DNA of 64,000 bases from Prionace glauca. Its lineage: Eukaryota; Chordata; Chondrichthyes; Carcharhiniformes; Carcharhinidae. Position 1 is the first letter of the stretch, and each line of letters starts with the position of its first letter. Below the pieces are notes generated by a model. It saw nothing but the letters and a program-made list of their open reading frames with translations, had not been told where the DNA came from and did not search any database. Below, one piece after another: positions 21,798-32,045 of the stretch. The translations under genes and the position numbers were made by a program. The stretch covers positions 105,696,799 through 105,760,798 of the forward strand of contig CM075729.1 of assembly GCA_037974335.1 (NCBI GenBank), in the 5' to 3' direction.

Positions 21798-22398
21798 TAT
21801 TCACTGTAATTTTTTATGGGGAAAAAATTGTTCCATGTTTCGTGCTGTAGTAGTTTTGGAAAAAATTTTTTTTTCCTTGTTTTTTTTCAAACAAACTCAC
21901 CTGGCCTTTTTTCCTTCCAGCCCTTTTTGATATTAAGCCCTATTAGCTCACTCAGCTTCCCACTCACTCCACTGCCCACTCAGACGCTGCCCACTGTCTA
22001 CACCAGGCCTCCTTTTAAACCTGGCGCTGATTTGAAGGCCGTGTGGCCCTGATAATTAATTAAATTAAAGCAGGCTCGTCCACAACTCTGTTCTAAACAC
22101 TCCCTCAGAATTCTTAAATCAGTAAATACAATAAGATAAATGCTTTAAACAGTTCTACAAAGAACAAAGTGCTTTAAACTTATTTTAAACAGGTTTTTAA
22201 CAGGTAAATTCTTAGCTTTCTCTCTGCTCCAGCAAACAGTGAAAGGCTTCACCGTGTGGCCCTGATAATTAATTAAATTAAAGCAGGACTCTGTTCTAAA
22301 CACTCCCTCAGAATTCTTAAATCAGTAATTACAATAAAATAAATGCTTTAAACAGTAGTACAAAGAACAAAGTGCTTTAAACTTATTTTAAACAGGTT
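21798..22398 (-). promoter_or_regulatory. CR1 5' UTR with tandem duplication
   Basis: The segment starting GTGTGGCCCTGATAATTAAT occurs twice (22040-22198 and 22254-22398, offset about 213 bp) with few differences. CR1 5' UTRs act as internal promoters. Whether this duplication reflects promoter monomers or later rearrangement cannot be told here. Confidence 0.6.
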
Positions 22399-22618
22399 TC
22401 CTTCACCTCCTTCGTTATCCACAGCTTATTACCTCTCCTCCTACTATCCTTTTTGACCATCGGAATAAATTTCTGCTGAGTACCAAGAAAGATCTCCTTA
22501 AAGATCCTCCACTGCTCCTCAACAGACCCTCCCTCCAACGCGCTCCCCCAGTCCACATTCGCCAATTCTTCTCTCATCCTACCGTACACCCCTCTATTCA
22601 AACAAAGGACGCACTTCA
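22399..22618 (-). mobile_element. CR1 ORF2 linker fragment joined to the 5' UTR copy
   Basis: 220 bp of the ORF2 linker, from LCLNRGVYGRMREELANVDW to ITKEVKE. It is closer to the copy at 26760-26982 than to the corresponding part of the adjacent long CR1 (near 19890-20100). It ends at the same truncation point (ACGCACTTCAT) followed by minisatellite as at 26982. Confidence 0.85.
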
Positions 22619-23762
22619 TCCAATACCCCACTCTTTCACACAGACACTGCACCACTTCCAAATCCCCACTCTTTCACACGCCCTCTACCCCATCGAACAC
22701 TCCACCATTTCACACACACACTGTACCCCATCGAGCAGCCCATACTTTCACACACACTGTATCCCATTAAACTCCTATACCTTTCACGAACACACTGTTC
22801 CACATCCAACTCCCCACATTTCACACACACACTGTACTCCATCCAAATTCCACCATTTCACACACACACTGTACCCCATCCAATTCCCCATCCTCTCACA
22901 CACACTGTAACCCATTCAACACCTCATCCTTTGACACATTCTATACCCATCCAACTCCACACCCTTTCACACACACACTGTGTCCCATCCAACTCCACAC
23001 ACTCACAATCACATTGTAATCCATCCAACTGCCCACCCTTTCACACACATCCTGTATCCAAACCAACTCCCCACCCTTTCACAAACTTACTGTACCCCAT
23101 CAACTCCCCACCCTCACACACACACACACACACACACACTACCCAATCCAATTCCCCATCCTTTCACACACATGCACGACCCCATCCAATTCCTCACCCT
23201 TTCACACACACTGTACCCCACCCAACTCCTGACCTTTTCACACGTACTATACTTCATCCAACACCCCACTCTTTCACACAGATACTGCACCACTTCCAAA
23301 TCCCCACTCTTTCACACGCCCTCTACCGCATCGAACACTCCACCATTTCACACACACACTGTATCCCATCCAACTCCCCACCCTTTCACACACAGTATAC
23401 CCATCCAACTCCCCACCCTTTCACACACAGTATACCCATCCAACTCCCCACCCTTTCACACACAGTATACCCATCCAACTCCCCACCCTTTCACACACAC
23501 ACACTACCCAATCCACCTCCCCCCACCAACCCCACACACACACACACATACATACACACAGACAACACAAAGACACACTCTGTACCCAATCTAACTCCAC
23601 ACCCTTTCGCACACAATATACACCATCCAACTCCACACCCTCACACACACACTCTACCCCATCCATCTCCCCACCCTTTCACACACACACTGTACCCCAC
23701 CCAACTCCCCACAATTTCACACACACACTCTACACCACCCAACTCCCCACCTTTTCACACAG
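22619..23762. repeat. minisatellite block 2
   Basis: Mixed 33-37 bp units of the CCATCCAACTCCCC/TTTCACACACAC family, CA runs at 23110-23140 and 23531-23550, and four regular 35-bp units near 23390-23490. The 22619-23345 part is duplicated at 26983-27765. Long open frames across it (280 and 204 codons) are repeat artefacts. Confidence 0.9.
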
Positions 23763-23860
23763 ATACAAGATGAAATCTAAGAACTCATTTTCTGGTGAAA
23801 TGAATCTTTGTGTCCTAACGACACTCTCCCGATGTTCATGATGTTCTTTCCATTACACAG

Positions 23861-23893
23861 AAGACCTCTTCTCCCGATTCTGTGACTGATTAG
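23861..23893 (+). CDS. possible short terminal exon (copy 2)
   Basis: Identical to 16959-16991, with the same acceptor and the same KTSSPDSVTD-stop reading. Same doubts apply. Confidence 0.25.
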   Translation, partial: KTSSPDSVTD

Positions 23894-23989
23894 TGAGTGT
23901 GTGGGATGGCAGCATTAATCTATCATTGAATTCTGTTCAATGGATCTTGTCATGTTTCAGAAAATCTCAGCCGCACTTTTATTTTTCAG

Positions 23990-24181
23990 GCTGCAGCACC
24001 CGTTCACATGAAGAGATGATCACAGAAAACTGCACTCAACCTAATTCATTGAGAGATGAAGGACCCATTGATGAAAAGCCTGGTAGAGACAAACGGAGAC
24101 AGGAAAAAAGAACCAGACCCTCCAAAGAATCAGACATTGATGGGAATGACCAAGTGATCCAGCAGCAGGAGGACAGGACAG
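23990..24181 (+). CDS. possible host exon in duplicated block (copy 2)
   Basis: Copy of the candidate exon at 17088-17279, offset by 6902 bp. Acceptor, donor and 192-bp length are the same, the coding sequence is identical, and phase is 1-1. The surrounding 0.72 kb (23763-24481) differs from copy 1 only at scattered single bases, so the duplication is recent. As with copy 1, no partner exons or domain are recognised. Confidence 0.45.
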
Positions 24182-24481
24182 GTGAGTGATGAAACAATTC
24201 AGCTGCCAATTTCCACACCGAATTGACCAGTTTACTCTGGTGACACGACATGTTTGTCCCCACATTATCATCTCTGCTGAGAACTCATTTCTCTATCTGA
24301 ATATTTCTACCCTCCTTCAGCCTATTCCAATCGCTATCTATCCTCACAGTCATCCTCCAAAGCTGTTGTGTTTTTCTCCTCTGTACATGAGGCATCCCCA
24401 CCTTACATCTTTCCTTTCTTTGCTGAAAAGCCAGAATGCAGCCTGTTGAGAGATTGAAATGTGACATTATGAGTACCCCAT

Positions 24482-24599
24482 CGAGCTCCCCACCCTTTCA
24501 CACACACACTCTACCCCATCCAACTCCCCACTCTTTCACACACATACTTTACCCCATCTAACTCCCCATCCTTTCACACACACACTCTACCAAATCCAC

Positions 24600-24652
<53 letters not shown>

Positions 24653-24747
24653 ATACCCAATCTAACTCCCCACCCTTTCACACACAATATACACCATACA
24701 ACTCCACACTCTCACACACCCACTAACCCCATCGTTTCACACATACT
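24482..24747. repeat. minisatellite block with long (CA)n
   Basis: Counterpart of 17580-17867, with a longer CA run (24601-24649) and fewer units. It ends at the same CR1 junction. Confidence 0.88.
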
Positions 24748-26982
24748 ATAAGAACATAAGAACATAAGAAATAGGAGCAGGAGGAGGCCATCTAGCCCTT
24801 TGAGCCTGCCCCGCCATTCAATAAGATCATGGCTGATCTGTCGCTGCTCAGTTCCACTTTTCCGCCCTCTCCCCATAACCCTTAATCCCCTCTCTTATCA
24901 AAAACCCATCAACCCTCGTCTTAAAAATATTTAGCAAGGCAGCCTCCACCACTTCAACCGGCAGTGAATTCCAGAAATTCACTACCCTTTGAGTGAAGAA
25001 GTTCCTCCTCAACTCCGTTCTAAACCACCCCCCTTTTATCTAGAGGCTGTGCCCCCTAGTCCTACTGTCTTTTTTGAGCGGGAAGAGTCTCTCCACCTCT
25101 ATCCTATCCATCCCATTCATCATCTTATACGTCTCAATGAGATCTCCCCTCATTCTTCTAAACTCTAACGAGTACAAGCCCAGTTTATTCAGCCTCTCCT
25201 CATAGCTCAACCCCCTCAACTCCGGTATCAGCCTAGTAAACCTCCTCTGCACTCCCTCCAAGGCCAAAATATCTTTGCGCAGGTACGGCGCCCAAAACTG
25301 CACACAGTACTCCAGCTGCGGCCTCACCAATGCCCTGTACAGCTGCAGCAAGACCTCCCTACTTTTATATTCAATCCCCCTCGCTATGAAGGCCAGCATC
25401 CCATTCACCTTCCTGACCACCTGCTGCACCTGCAAGCTGGGTTTTTGCGACTCATACACAAGGACCCCAAGGTCCCTCTGCACCGTCGCCTGCTGCAGTT
25501 TTTCGCCCCGTAAGTAATAGTCCTTCCTACCATTCTTCCTACCAAAGTGGACCACCTCACACTTGCCAACATTAAATTCCATTTGCCATTTCCTGGCCCA
25601 TTCGCCCAGCCTATCTAGATCCTTCTGTAGACTCTCCACACCCTCCGCACAATTTGCCGTTCCCCCAATCTTGGTGTCATCAGCAAATTTCGACACCGTA
25701 CACTTGGTTCCCTCCTCCAGATCATCTATATAAATGGTAAAAAGCTGAGGCCCCAGCACCGACCCTTGGGGCACTCCACTAGTCACCATCCACCAATCTG
25801 AATAGCACCCGTTGACCCCCACTCTGTCTCCTATTTGACAACCAATCCTCTATCCACGCTAACACCCTACCCCCAACTCCATGTCCCTCAACCTTCTGCA
25901 ATAACCTCTTGTGAGGTACTTTGTCAAACGCCTTCTGAAATTCTAGAAAGACCACATCCACCGGCTCTCCTCTATCCACCGCCCTAGACACATCCTCATA
26001 GAACTCCGGTAAATTTGTCAGACATGACTTCCCTTCAATGAAACCGTGCTGCGTCTGCTCTATCAAGCAATTCCCTTCAAGATGCCTCGCAATTTCCTCC
26101 TTAATGACAGATTCTAACATTTTACCTACCACAGACGTTAAACTAACCGGCCTATAATTCCCCGCCTTTTGCCTGGCACCCTTCTTAAACGGCGTATCAT
26201 TAGCCGTTTTCCAATCATCCGGCACTTCCCCGGAATCCAGCGAAGTCTGGAAAGTAACCACCAAGGCATCCACTATAACCTCCGCCATTTCTTTCAGAAC
26301 CCTCGGATGCATTCCATCCGGTCCTGGGGACTTGTCCACAATCAGCCCCTCCAGTCTGTCAAGCACCGCCTTTCTAGTAACAGTAATGTCATTAAGACCC
26401 TCCAGTCCTACCACCTTTCCATCGCTAACACCCGGCAAATTATTCACGTCCTCCTCCGTGAAGATAGAAACAAAAAAGTTATTCAATACCTTAGCCATAT
26501 CCCCATCCCCTACCACTAGGTCCCCTTTCTCATCCTCTAAAGGACCAACATTCACCCTAGCCAGCCTCTTCCTTTTTATATATTTATAAAAACTCTTGCT
26601 ATCCTTTTTTATATTATGCGCTTGCCCAGCTTCATAGTTTCTCCTACCCTTCTTTATCAACTTCTTTGTCAATCTTTGTTGACATTTAAACCTCTCCCAA
26701 TCCTCTTGTCGCCCACTACTCTTAGCTACTCTAAATTCCTCCACTTTTAGTTTAACACTTTCCTTCACCTCCTTCGTTATCCACAGCTTATTACCTCTCC
26801 TCCTACTATCCTTTTTGACCATCGGAATAAATTTCTGCTGAGCACCAAGAAAGATCTCCTTAAAGATCCTCCACTGCTCCTCAACAGACCCTCCCTCCAA
26901 CGCGCTCCCCCAGTCCACATTCGCCAATTCTTCTCTCATCCTACCGTACTCCCCTCTATTCAAACAAAGGACGCACTTCATT
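24748..26982 (-). mobile_element. CR1 LINE, truncated before the endonuclease
   Basis: Duplicate of the 3' half of the CR1 at 17868, with the same insertion point in minisatellite (ACTATAAGAACATAAG). Open frames 26981-25779 (linker and N-terminal RT) and 25822-25040 (palm to C-terminal domain, FADDTKIGG) are out of frame with each other near 25800. The 5' end stops at KCVLCLNRGEYGRMREEL and passes straight into minisatellite. Confidence 0.92.
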
Positions 26983-27765
26983 CAACATCCCACTCTTTCA
27001 CACAGACACTGCACCACTTCCAAATCCCCACTCTTTCACACGCCCTCTACCCCATCAAACACTCCACCATTTCACACACACACTGTACCCCATCGAGCAG
27101 CCCATACTTTCACACACACTGTATCCCATTAAACTCCTATACCTTTCACGCACACACTGTTCCACATCCAACTCCCCACCATTTCACACACAAACTGTAC
27201 TCCATCCAAATTCCACCATTTCACACACACACTGTACCCCATCCAATTCCCCATCCTCTCACACACACTGTAACCCATTCAACACCTCACCCTTTGACAC
27301 ATTCTATACCCATCCAACTCCACACCCTTTCACACACACACTGTGTCCCATCCAACTCCACACACTCACAATCACATTGTAATCCATCCAACTCCTTACC
27401 ATTTCACACACACAGTATTCCATCCAACTGCCCACCCTTTCACACACATCCTGTATCCAAACCAACTCCCCACCCTTTGACGCACTGTACCCCAATCAAC
27501 TCCCCACCCTTTCACAAACTTACTGTACCCCATCAACTTCCCACCCTCACACACACACACACACACTACCCAATCCAATTCCCCATCCTTTCACACACAT
27601 GCACGACCCCATCCAATTCCTCACCCTTTCACACACACTGTACCCCACCCAACTCCTGACCTTTTCACACACACTATACTTCATCCAACACCCCACTCTT
27701 TCACACAGACACTGCACCACTTCCAAATCCCCACTCTTTCACACGCCCTCTACCTCATCGAACTC
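26983..27765. repeat. minisatellite block 3
   Basis: Close copy of 22619-23345, including the unusual units ATACCCATCCAACTCC and AATCACATTGTAATCC. It ends where an old CR1 begins. Confidence 0.9.
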
Positions 27766-29253
27766 CACCTTGCTGTTAACCACCCATTCAATCTTTGTCA
27801 TCAGCAAACTTACTAATCCTACCCCCACATTCTCATCAATGTCATTTATATAAATGATGAATAGGGGACCCAACACAGATCCCTGTGGTATGCCACTGGA
27901 CACTGATACTCAGTCACTAAAGCAGCCTTTCTATCATCTGTCTCCTACAACTGAGCCTATTTTGAATTCCCTTCATAAGAGATACAGGATAACTTGAATT
28001 TTTTAACCACCTTTACAAGTGTTCCACGTGGAATTTTGTCAAAGGCTTTGCTGAAAGCCATTTAAGCTATATCGACTGTACTACCCTTGTCTACAGACTT
28101 AAAAATTCAATCAAATATGTTAGGCATAACCTCTCTCTAATGAAACCATGCTGAATATCCTTGATCAAGCTTTGCCTTGCCAAGTGGAGACAGATGTTCT
28201 CCTTCAGAAGTTTCTCATAGTTTTTCTTCCATTGTTTATCTTTACAATCCTTCTTAAATAGCAGAATCATGTTATCCAGTTGTCTTAACGCTTTCCCATA
28301 GAGAGGAACAGAAATTTGGTCCTGTGCCTCTGCAATTTCTTACCTTGCTTCCAGCAGCTTGGGAAACAATTCATCTGGACCTGGAGATTTATCCACTTGT
28401 AAGGCTGCCAACACCTCCAATACTTTGTTCTTCCCTCCATCAATTTGCTCAAAAACCCCACAGCCTCTCTGCCCTGAATTTCATATCATCGTCTTCACAT
28501 CTGTCTTTCAAGAGAATGAAGTATTCATTCAATACTATCAATGTTCTCTGGGTCTGCTCACAGATTGCCCCCATATCCATGCTCTTTCCCTGGTTATCCT
28601 CTTCGCATTGATATACTTGAAGAATATTTTGGGATTTTCCCTACCTTTTATCAGCCAGAGCTTTCTCATGTTCCTGTCTTTGCATTCCTAATTATTAAGC
28701 TCCACCCTGCACTTGCTATACCTCACGAATGCCTCCACTGATTTGCTCCCCTTGTACTTTTTAAAGATTTTCCTCCTTGTCGTATCCTGAATATCACTGA
28801 CCATCCGTGGTTCTGTGATTGAATAACAATTGTTATTCCTCTCTAATACTTTGGAGAAAACATGCTAGGTTTGTATCCTCCCCATTTCCTTCTTGAATAC
28901 CTGCATTGCACTAAATTTTCCTATTGGTAGCTGCTCCCAAGTCTACCATGGCCAGATCCTGTCTTATTAAAATTCACTCCCCCTCCATTCTTTTGCAACT
29001 TGTTAATTTCTTTTGTCCATAACTTAAATTGTACAATATTGTGATAGTTATCACTAAAATGCTCTCCCATCACCACCTCAACTACTTGTCCCGGTTCATT
29101 CTCCAGCATCAGGTCCAGCACAGCTCCCTCCCTTGTTGGACCCTCCACATATTGATTTTACAAAATTCTGTACATTTTCAAGAAATTTACTCCATTCAAG
29201 CCCTTAACACTATATGTATATTCTAGTTGATGTTGGGAAAGTTGAAATCCCTT
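27766..29253 (-). mobile_element. old CR1-type LINE relic, endonuclease to RT
   Basis: Minus-strand, heavily substituted. From right to left it keeps the endonuclease end (LEGPTREGAVLDLMLENEPG at 29148 and leftwards), the linker, a PDELFPKLLE-like block near 28370 and RT blocks down to the FADD-like region near 27800. No long open frame survives. A SINE interrupts it at 29254, within the GDFNF-like endonuclease motif. Confidence 0.75.
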
Positions 29254-29580
29254 GTGGCACAGTGGTTAGCACTGTTACCTCAGCTCCAGGGACTTGGGTT
29301 TGATTCCTGGCTTAAGTCATTCTGTGTGGAGTTTGCCCCCAGCAGTTCTCCTTGTGCCTGTGTGGGTTTCCTGTGGGTGCTCCAGTTTCCTCCCACAGTC
29401 CAAAGATGTGCAAGTTGATTGGCCATGCTAAATTGCCCCCTTAATGTCTCAGGATGTGTAGGTTAGAGGGATTAGTGGGGTAAATGGGTGTGGTTGTAGA
29501 AGCAAGGTTTGGGGTGGGATTGTATTCGGTGCAGTATCGATGGGCCAAATAGTCGGCCCCTGCAGTATAGGATTCTATGA
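29254..29580 (+). mobile_element. tRNA-derived SINE
   Basis: Head GTGGCACAGTGGTTAGCACTG, box B-like GGTTTGATTCC, and tail ending GCAGTATAGGATTCTATGA. Moderately diverged. Confidence 0.88.
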
Positions 29581-29663
29581 TTTTATTATTTTTATACATC
29601 TCAACAAACTAAGCACACTTGTTCCTCATCCTACTGAGGGTCTATAATAAGCACTTAACCATA

Positions 29664-30972
29664 CGCAACACGGTTTAATTAAAGGGAAGTCGTGTCTGAC
29701 AAATTTACTGGAGTTCTATGAGGATGTGTCTAGGGCAGTGGATAGAGGAGAGCCGGTGGATGTGGTCTTTCTGGATTTTCAGAAGGCGTTTGACAAGGTA
29801 CCTCACAAGAGGTTATTGCAGAAGGTCAGGGGACATGGAGTTGGGGGTAGGGTGTTAGCGTGGATAGAGGATTGGTTGTCAAATAGGAGGCAGAGAGTGG
29901 GGGTCAATGGGTGCTATTCGGATTGGCAGTTGGTGACTAGTGGGGTGCCCCAGGGGTCGGTGCTGGGGCCTCAGCTATTTACCATTTATATAGATGATCT
30001 GGAGGAGGGAACCGAGTGCAGGGTGTCGAAATTTGCTGATGACACCAAGATTGGGGGAAAGGCAAATTGTGCGGAGGGTGTGGAGAGTCTGCAGAAGGAT
30101 TTAGATAGGCTGGGCGAATGGGCCAGGAAATGGCAAATGGAATTTAATGTTGGCAAGTGTGAGGTGGTCCACTTTGGTAGGAGGAATGGTAGGAAGGAAT
30201 ATTACTTACGTGGCGAAAAACTGCAGCAGGCGACGGTGCAGAGGGACCTCGGGGTCCTTGTGCATGAGTCGCAAAAACCCAGCTTGCAGGTGCAGCAGGT
30301 GGTCAGGAAGGCGAATGGGATGCTGGCCTACATAGTGAGGGGGATTGAATATAAAAGTAGGGAGGTCTTGCTGCAGCTGTATAGGGCATTGGTGAGGCCG
30401 CAGCTGGAGTACTGTGTGCAGTTTTGGGCGCCGCACCTGCGCAAGGATATTTTGGCCCTGGAGGGAGTGCAGAGGAGGTTTACTAGGCTGATACCAGAGT
30501 TGAGGGGATTGAGCTATAAGGAGAGGCTGAATAAACTAGGCTTGTACTCGTTAGAGTTTGGAAGAATGAGGGGAGATCTCATTGAGACGTATAAGATGAT
30601 GAATGGGATGGATAGGATAGAGGTGGAGAGACTGTTCCCGCTCAAAAAAGACAGTAGGACTAGGGGGCACAGCCTCAAGATAAAGGGGAGGCGGTTTAGA
30701 ACAGAGTTGAGGAGGAACTTCTTCACTCAAAGGGTAGTGAATCTCTGGAATTCTCTGCCCGTTGAAGTGGTGGAGGCTGCCTCGCTAAATATTTTTAAGA
30801 AGCGGGTTGATGGGTTTTTGATAAGAGAAAGGATTAAGGGTTATGGGGAGAGGGCGGGAAGGTGGAACTGAGCCACGACAGATCAGCCATGATCTTATTG
30901 AATGGCGGGGCAGGCTCGAAGGGCTAGATGGCCTACTCCTGCTCCTATTTCTTATGTTCTTATGTTCTTATG
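29664..30972 (+). mobile_element. CR1 LINE, 5'-truncated, intact RT frame
   Basis: A single frame of 381 codons (29726-30871) covers RT and C-terminal domain: [49 protein letters not shown] and VQRRFTRLIPELRG. The 3' tail TTCTTATGTTCTTATG runs directly into minisatellite. It is the same subfamily as the copies at 17868 and 24748 but in the opposite orientation. It lacks endonuclease and ORF1. Confidence 0.93.
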
Positions 30973-32045
30973 AACACTCCACCATTTCATACACACACTG
31001 TATCCCATCCAACTCCCCACCCTTTCACACACAGTATACCCATCCAACTCCCCACCCTTTCACACACAGTATACCCATCCAACTCCCCACCCTTTCACAC
31101 ACAGTATACCCATCCAACTCCCCACACTTTCACACACAGTATACCCATCCAACTCCCCACCCTTTCACACACAGTATACCCATCCAACTCCCCACCCTTT
31201 CACACACAGTATACCCATCCAACTCCCCACCCTTTCACACACAGTATACCCATCCAACTCCCCACCCTTTCACACACAGTATACCCATCCAACTCCCCAC
31301 CCTTTCACACACTGTATCCCATCCAACTCCCCACCCTTTCACACACAGTATACCCATCCAACTCCCCACCCTTTCACACACAGTATACCCATCCAACTCC
31401 CCACCCTTTCACACACAGTATACCCATCCAACTCCCCACCCTTTCACACACAGTATTCCCATCCAACTCCCCATCCTTTCACACACAGTATACCCATCCA
31501 ACTCCCCACCCTTTCACACACTGTATACCCATCCAACTCCCCACCCTTTCACACACAGTATACCCATCCAACTCCCCATCCTTTCACACACAGTATACCC
31601 ATCCAACTCCCCACCCTTTCACACACAGTATACCCATCCAACTCCCCACCCTTTCACACACAGTATACCCATCCAACTCCCCACCCTTTCACACACAGTA
31701 TACCCATCCAACTCCCCACCCTTTCACACACTGTATCCCATCCAACTCCCCACCCTTTCACACACAGTATACCCATCCAACTCCCCACCCTTTCACACAC
31801 AGTATACCCATCCAACTCCCCACCCTTTCACACACAGTATACCCATCCAACTCCCCACCCTTTCACACACAGTATTCCCATCCAACTCCCCATCCTTTCA
31901 CACACAGTATACCCATCCAACTCCCCACCCTTTCACACACTGTATACCCATCCAACTCCCCACCCTTTCACACACAGTATACCCATCCAACTCCCCATCC
32001 TTTCACACACAGTATACCCATCCAACTCCCCACCCTTTCACACAA
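30973..32045. repeat. 35-bp minisatellite with higher-order structure
   Basis: About 30 units of TTTCACACACAGTATACCCA followed by TCCAACTCCCCACCC. Variant units (a 34-bp CTGTATCCC form, a TATTCCC form, CCATCC endings, a CTGTATACC form) recur in the same order, so the stretch from 31311 repeats from 31730: an offset of 419 bp, or 11 x 35 + 34. Because 35 is not a multiple of 3 and the unit has no stop, at least two frames stay open for nearly 400 codons. These are not genes. Confidence 0.95.

Larger units (their letters stand above)
17868..22255 (-). mobile_element. near full-length CR1 LINE with ORF1 and ORF2
   Basis: About 4.4 kb. From the left it has a 3' tail of short ATAAGAAC repeats, a 3' UTR, the ORF2 C-terminal domain, RT and APE endonuclease, ORF1 and a 5' UTR. 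It is flanked by minisatellite on the 3' side. The 3' half and insertion point are shared with the CR1 at 24748-26982, so the two are duplicates and not separate insertions. ORF2 is interrupted at least four times, so the copy is inactive. It is the only copy in the window with ORF1. Confidence 0.93.

Noticed and set aside
22931-23773. Open frames of 280 and 204 codons
   Set aside because: Same minisatellite family and CA runs; no start context, splice sites or domain.
30973-32045. CRISPR-like look of regular 35-bp repeats
   Set aside because: There are no unique spacers, the units are directly adjacent, and the context is a vertebrate genome.
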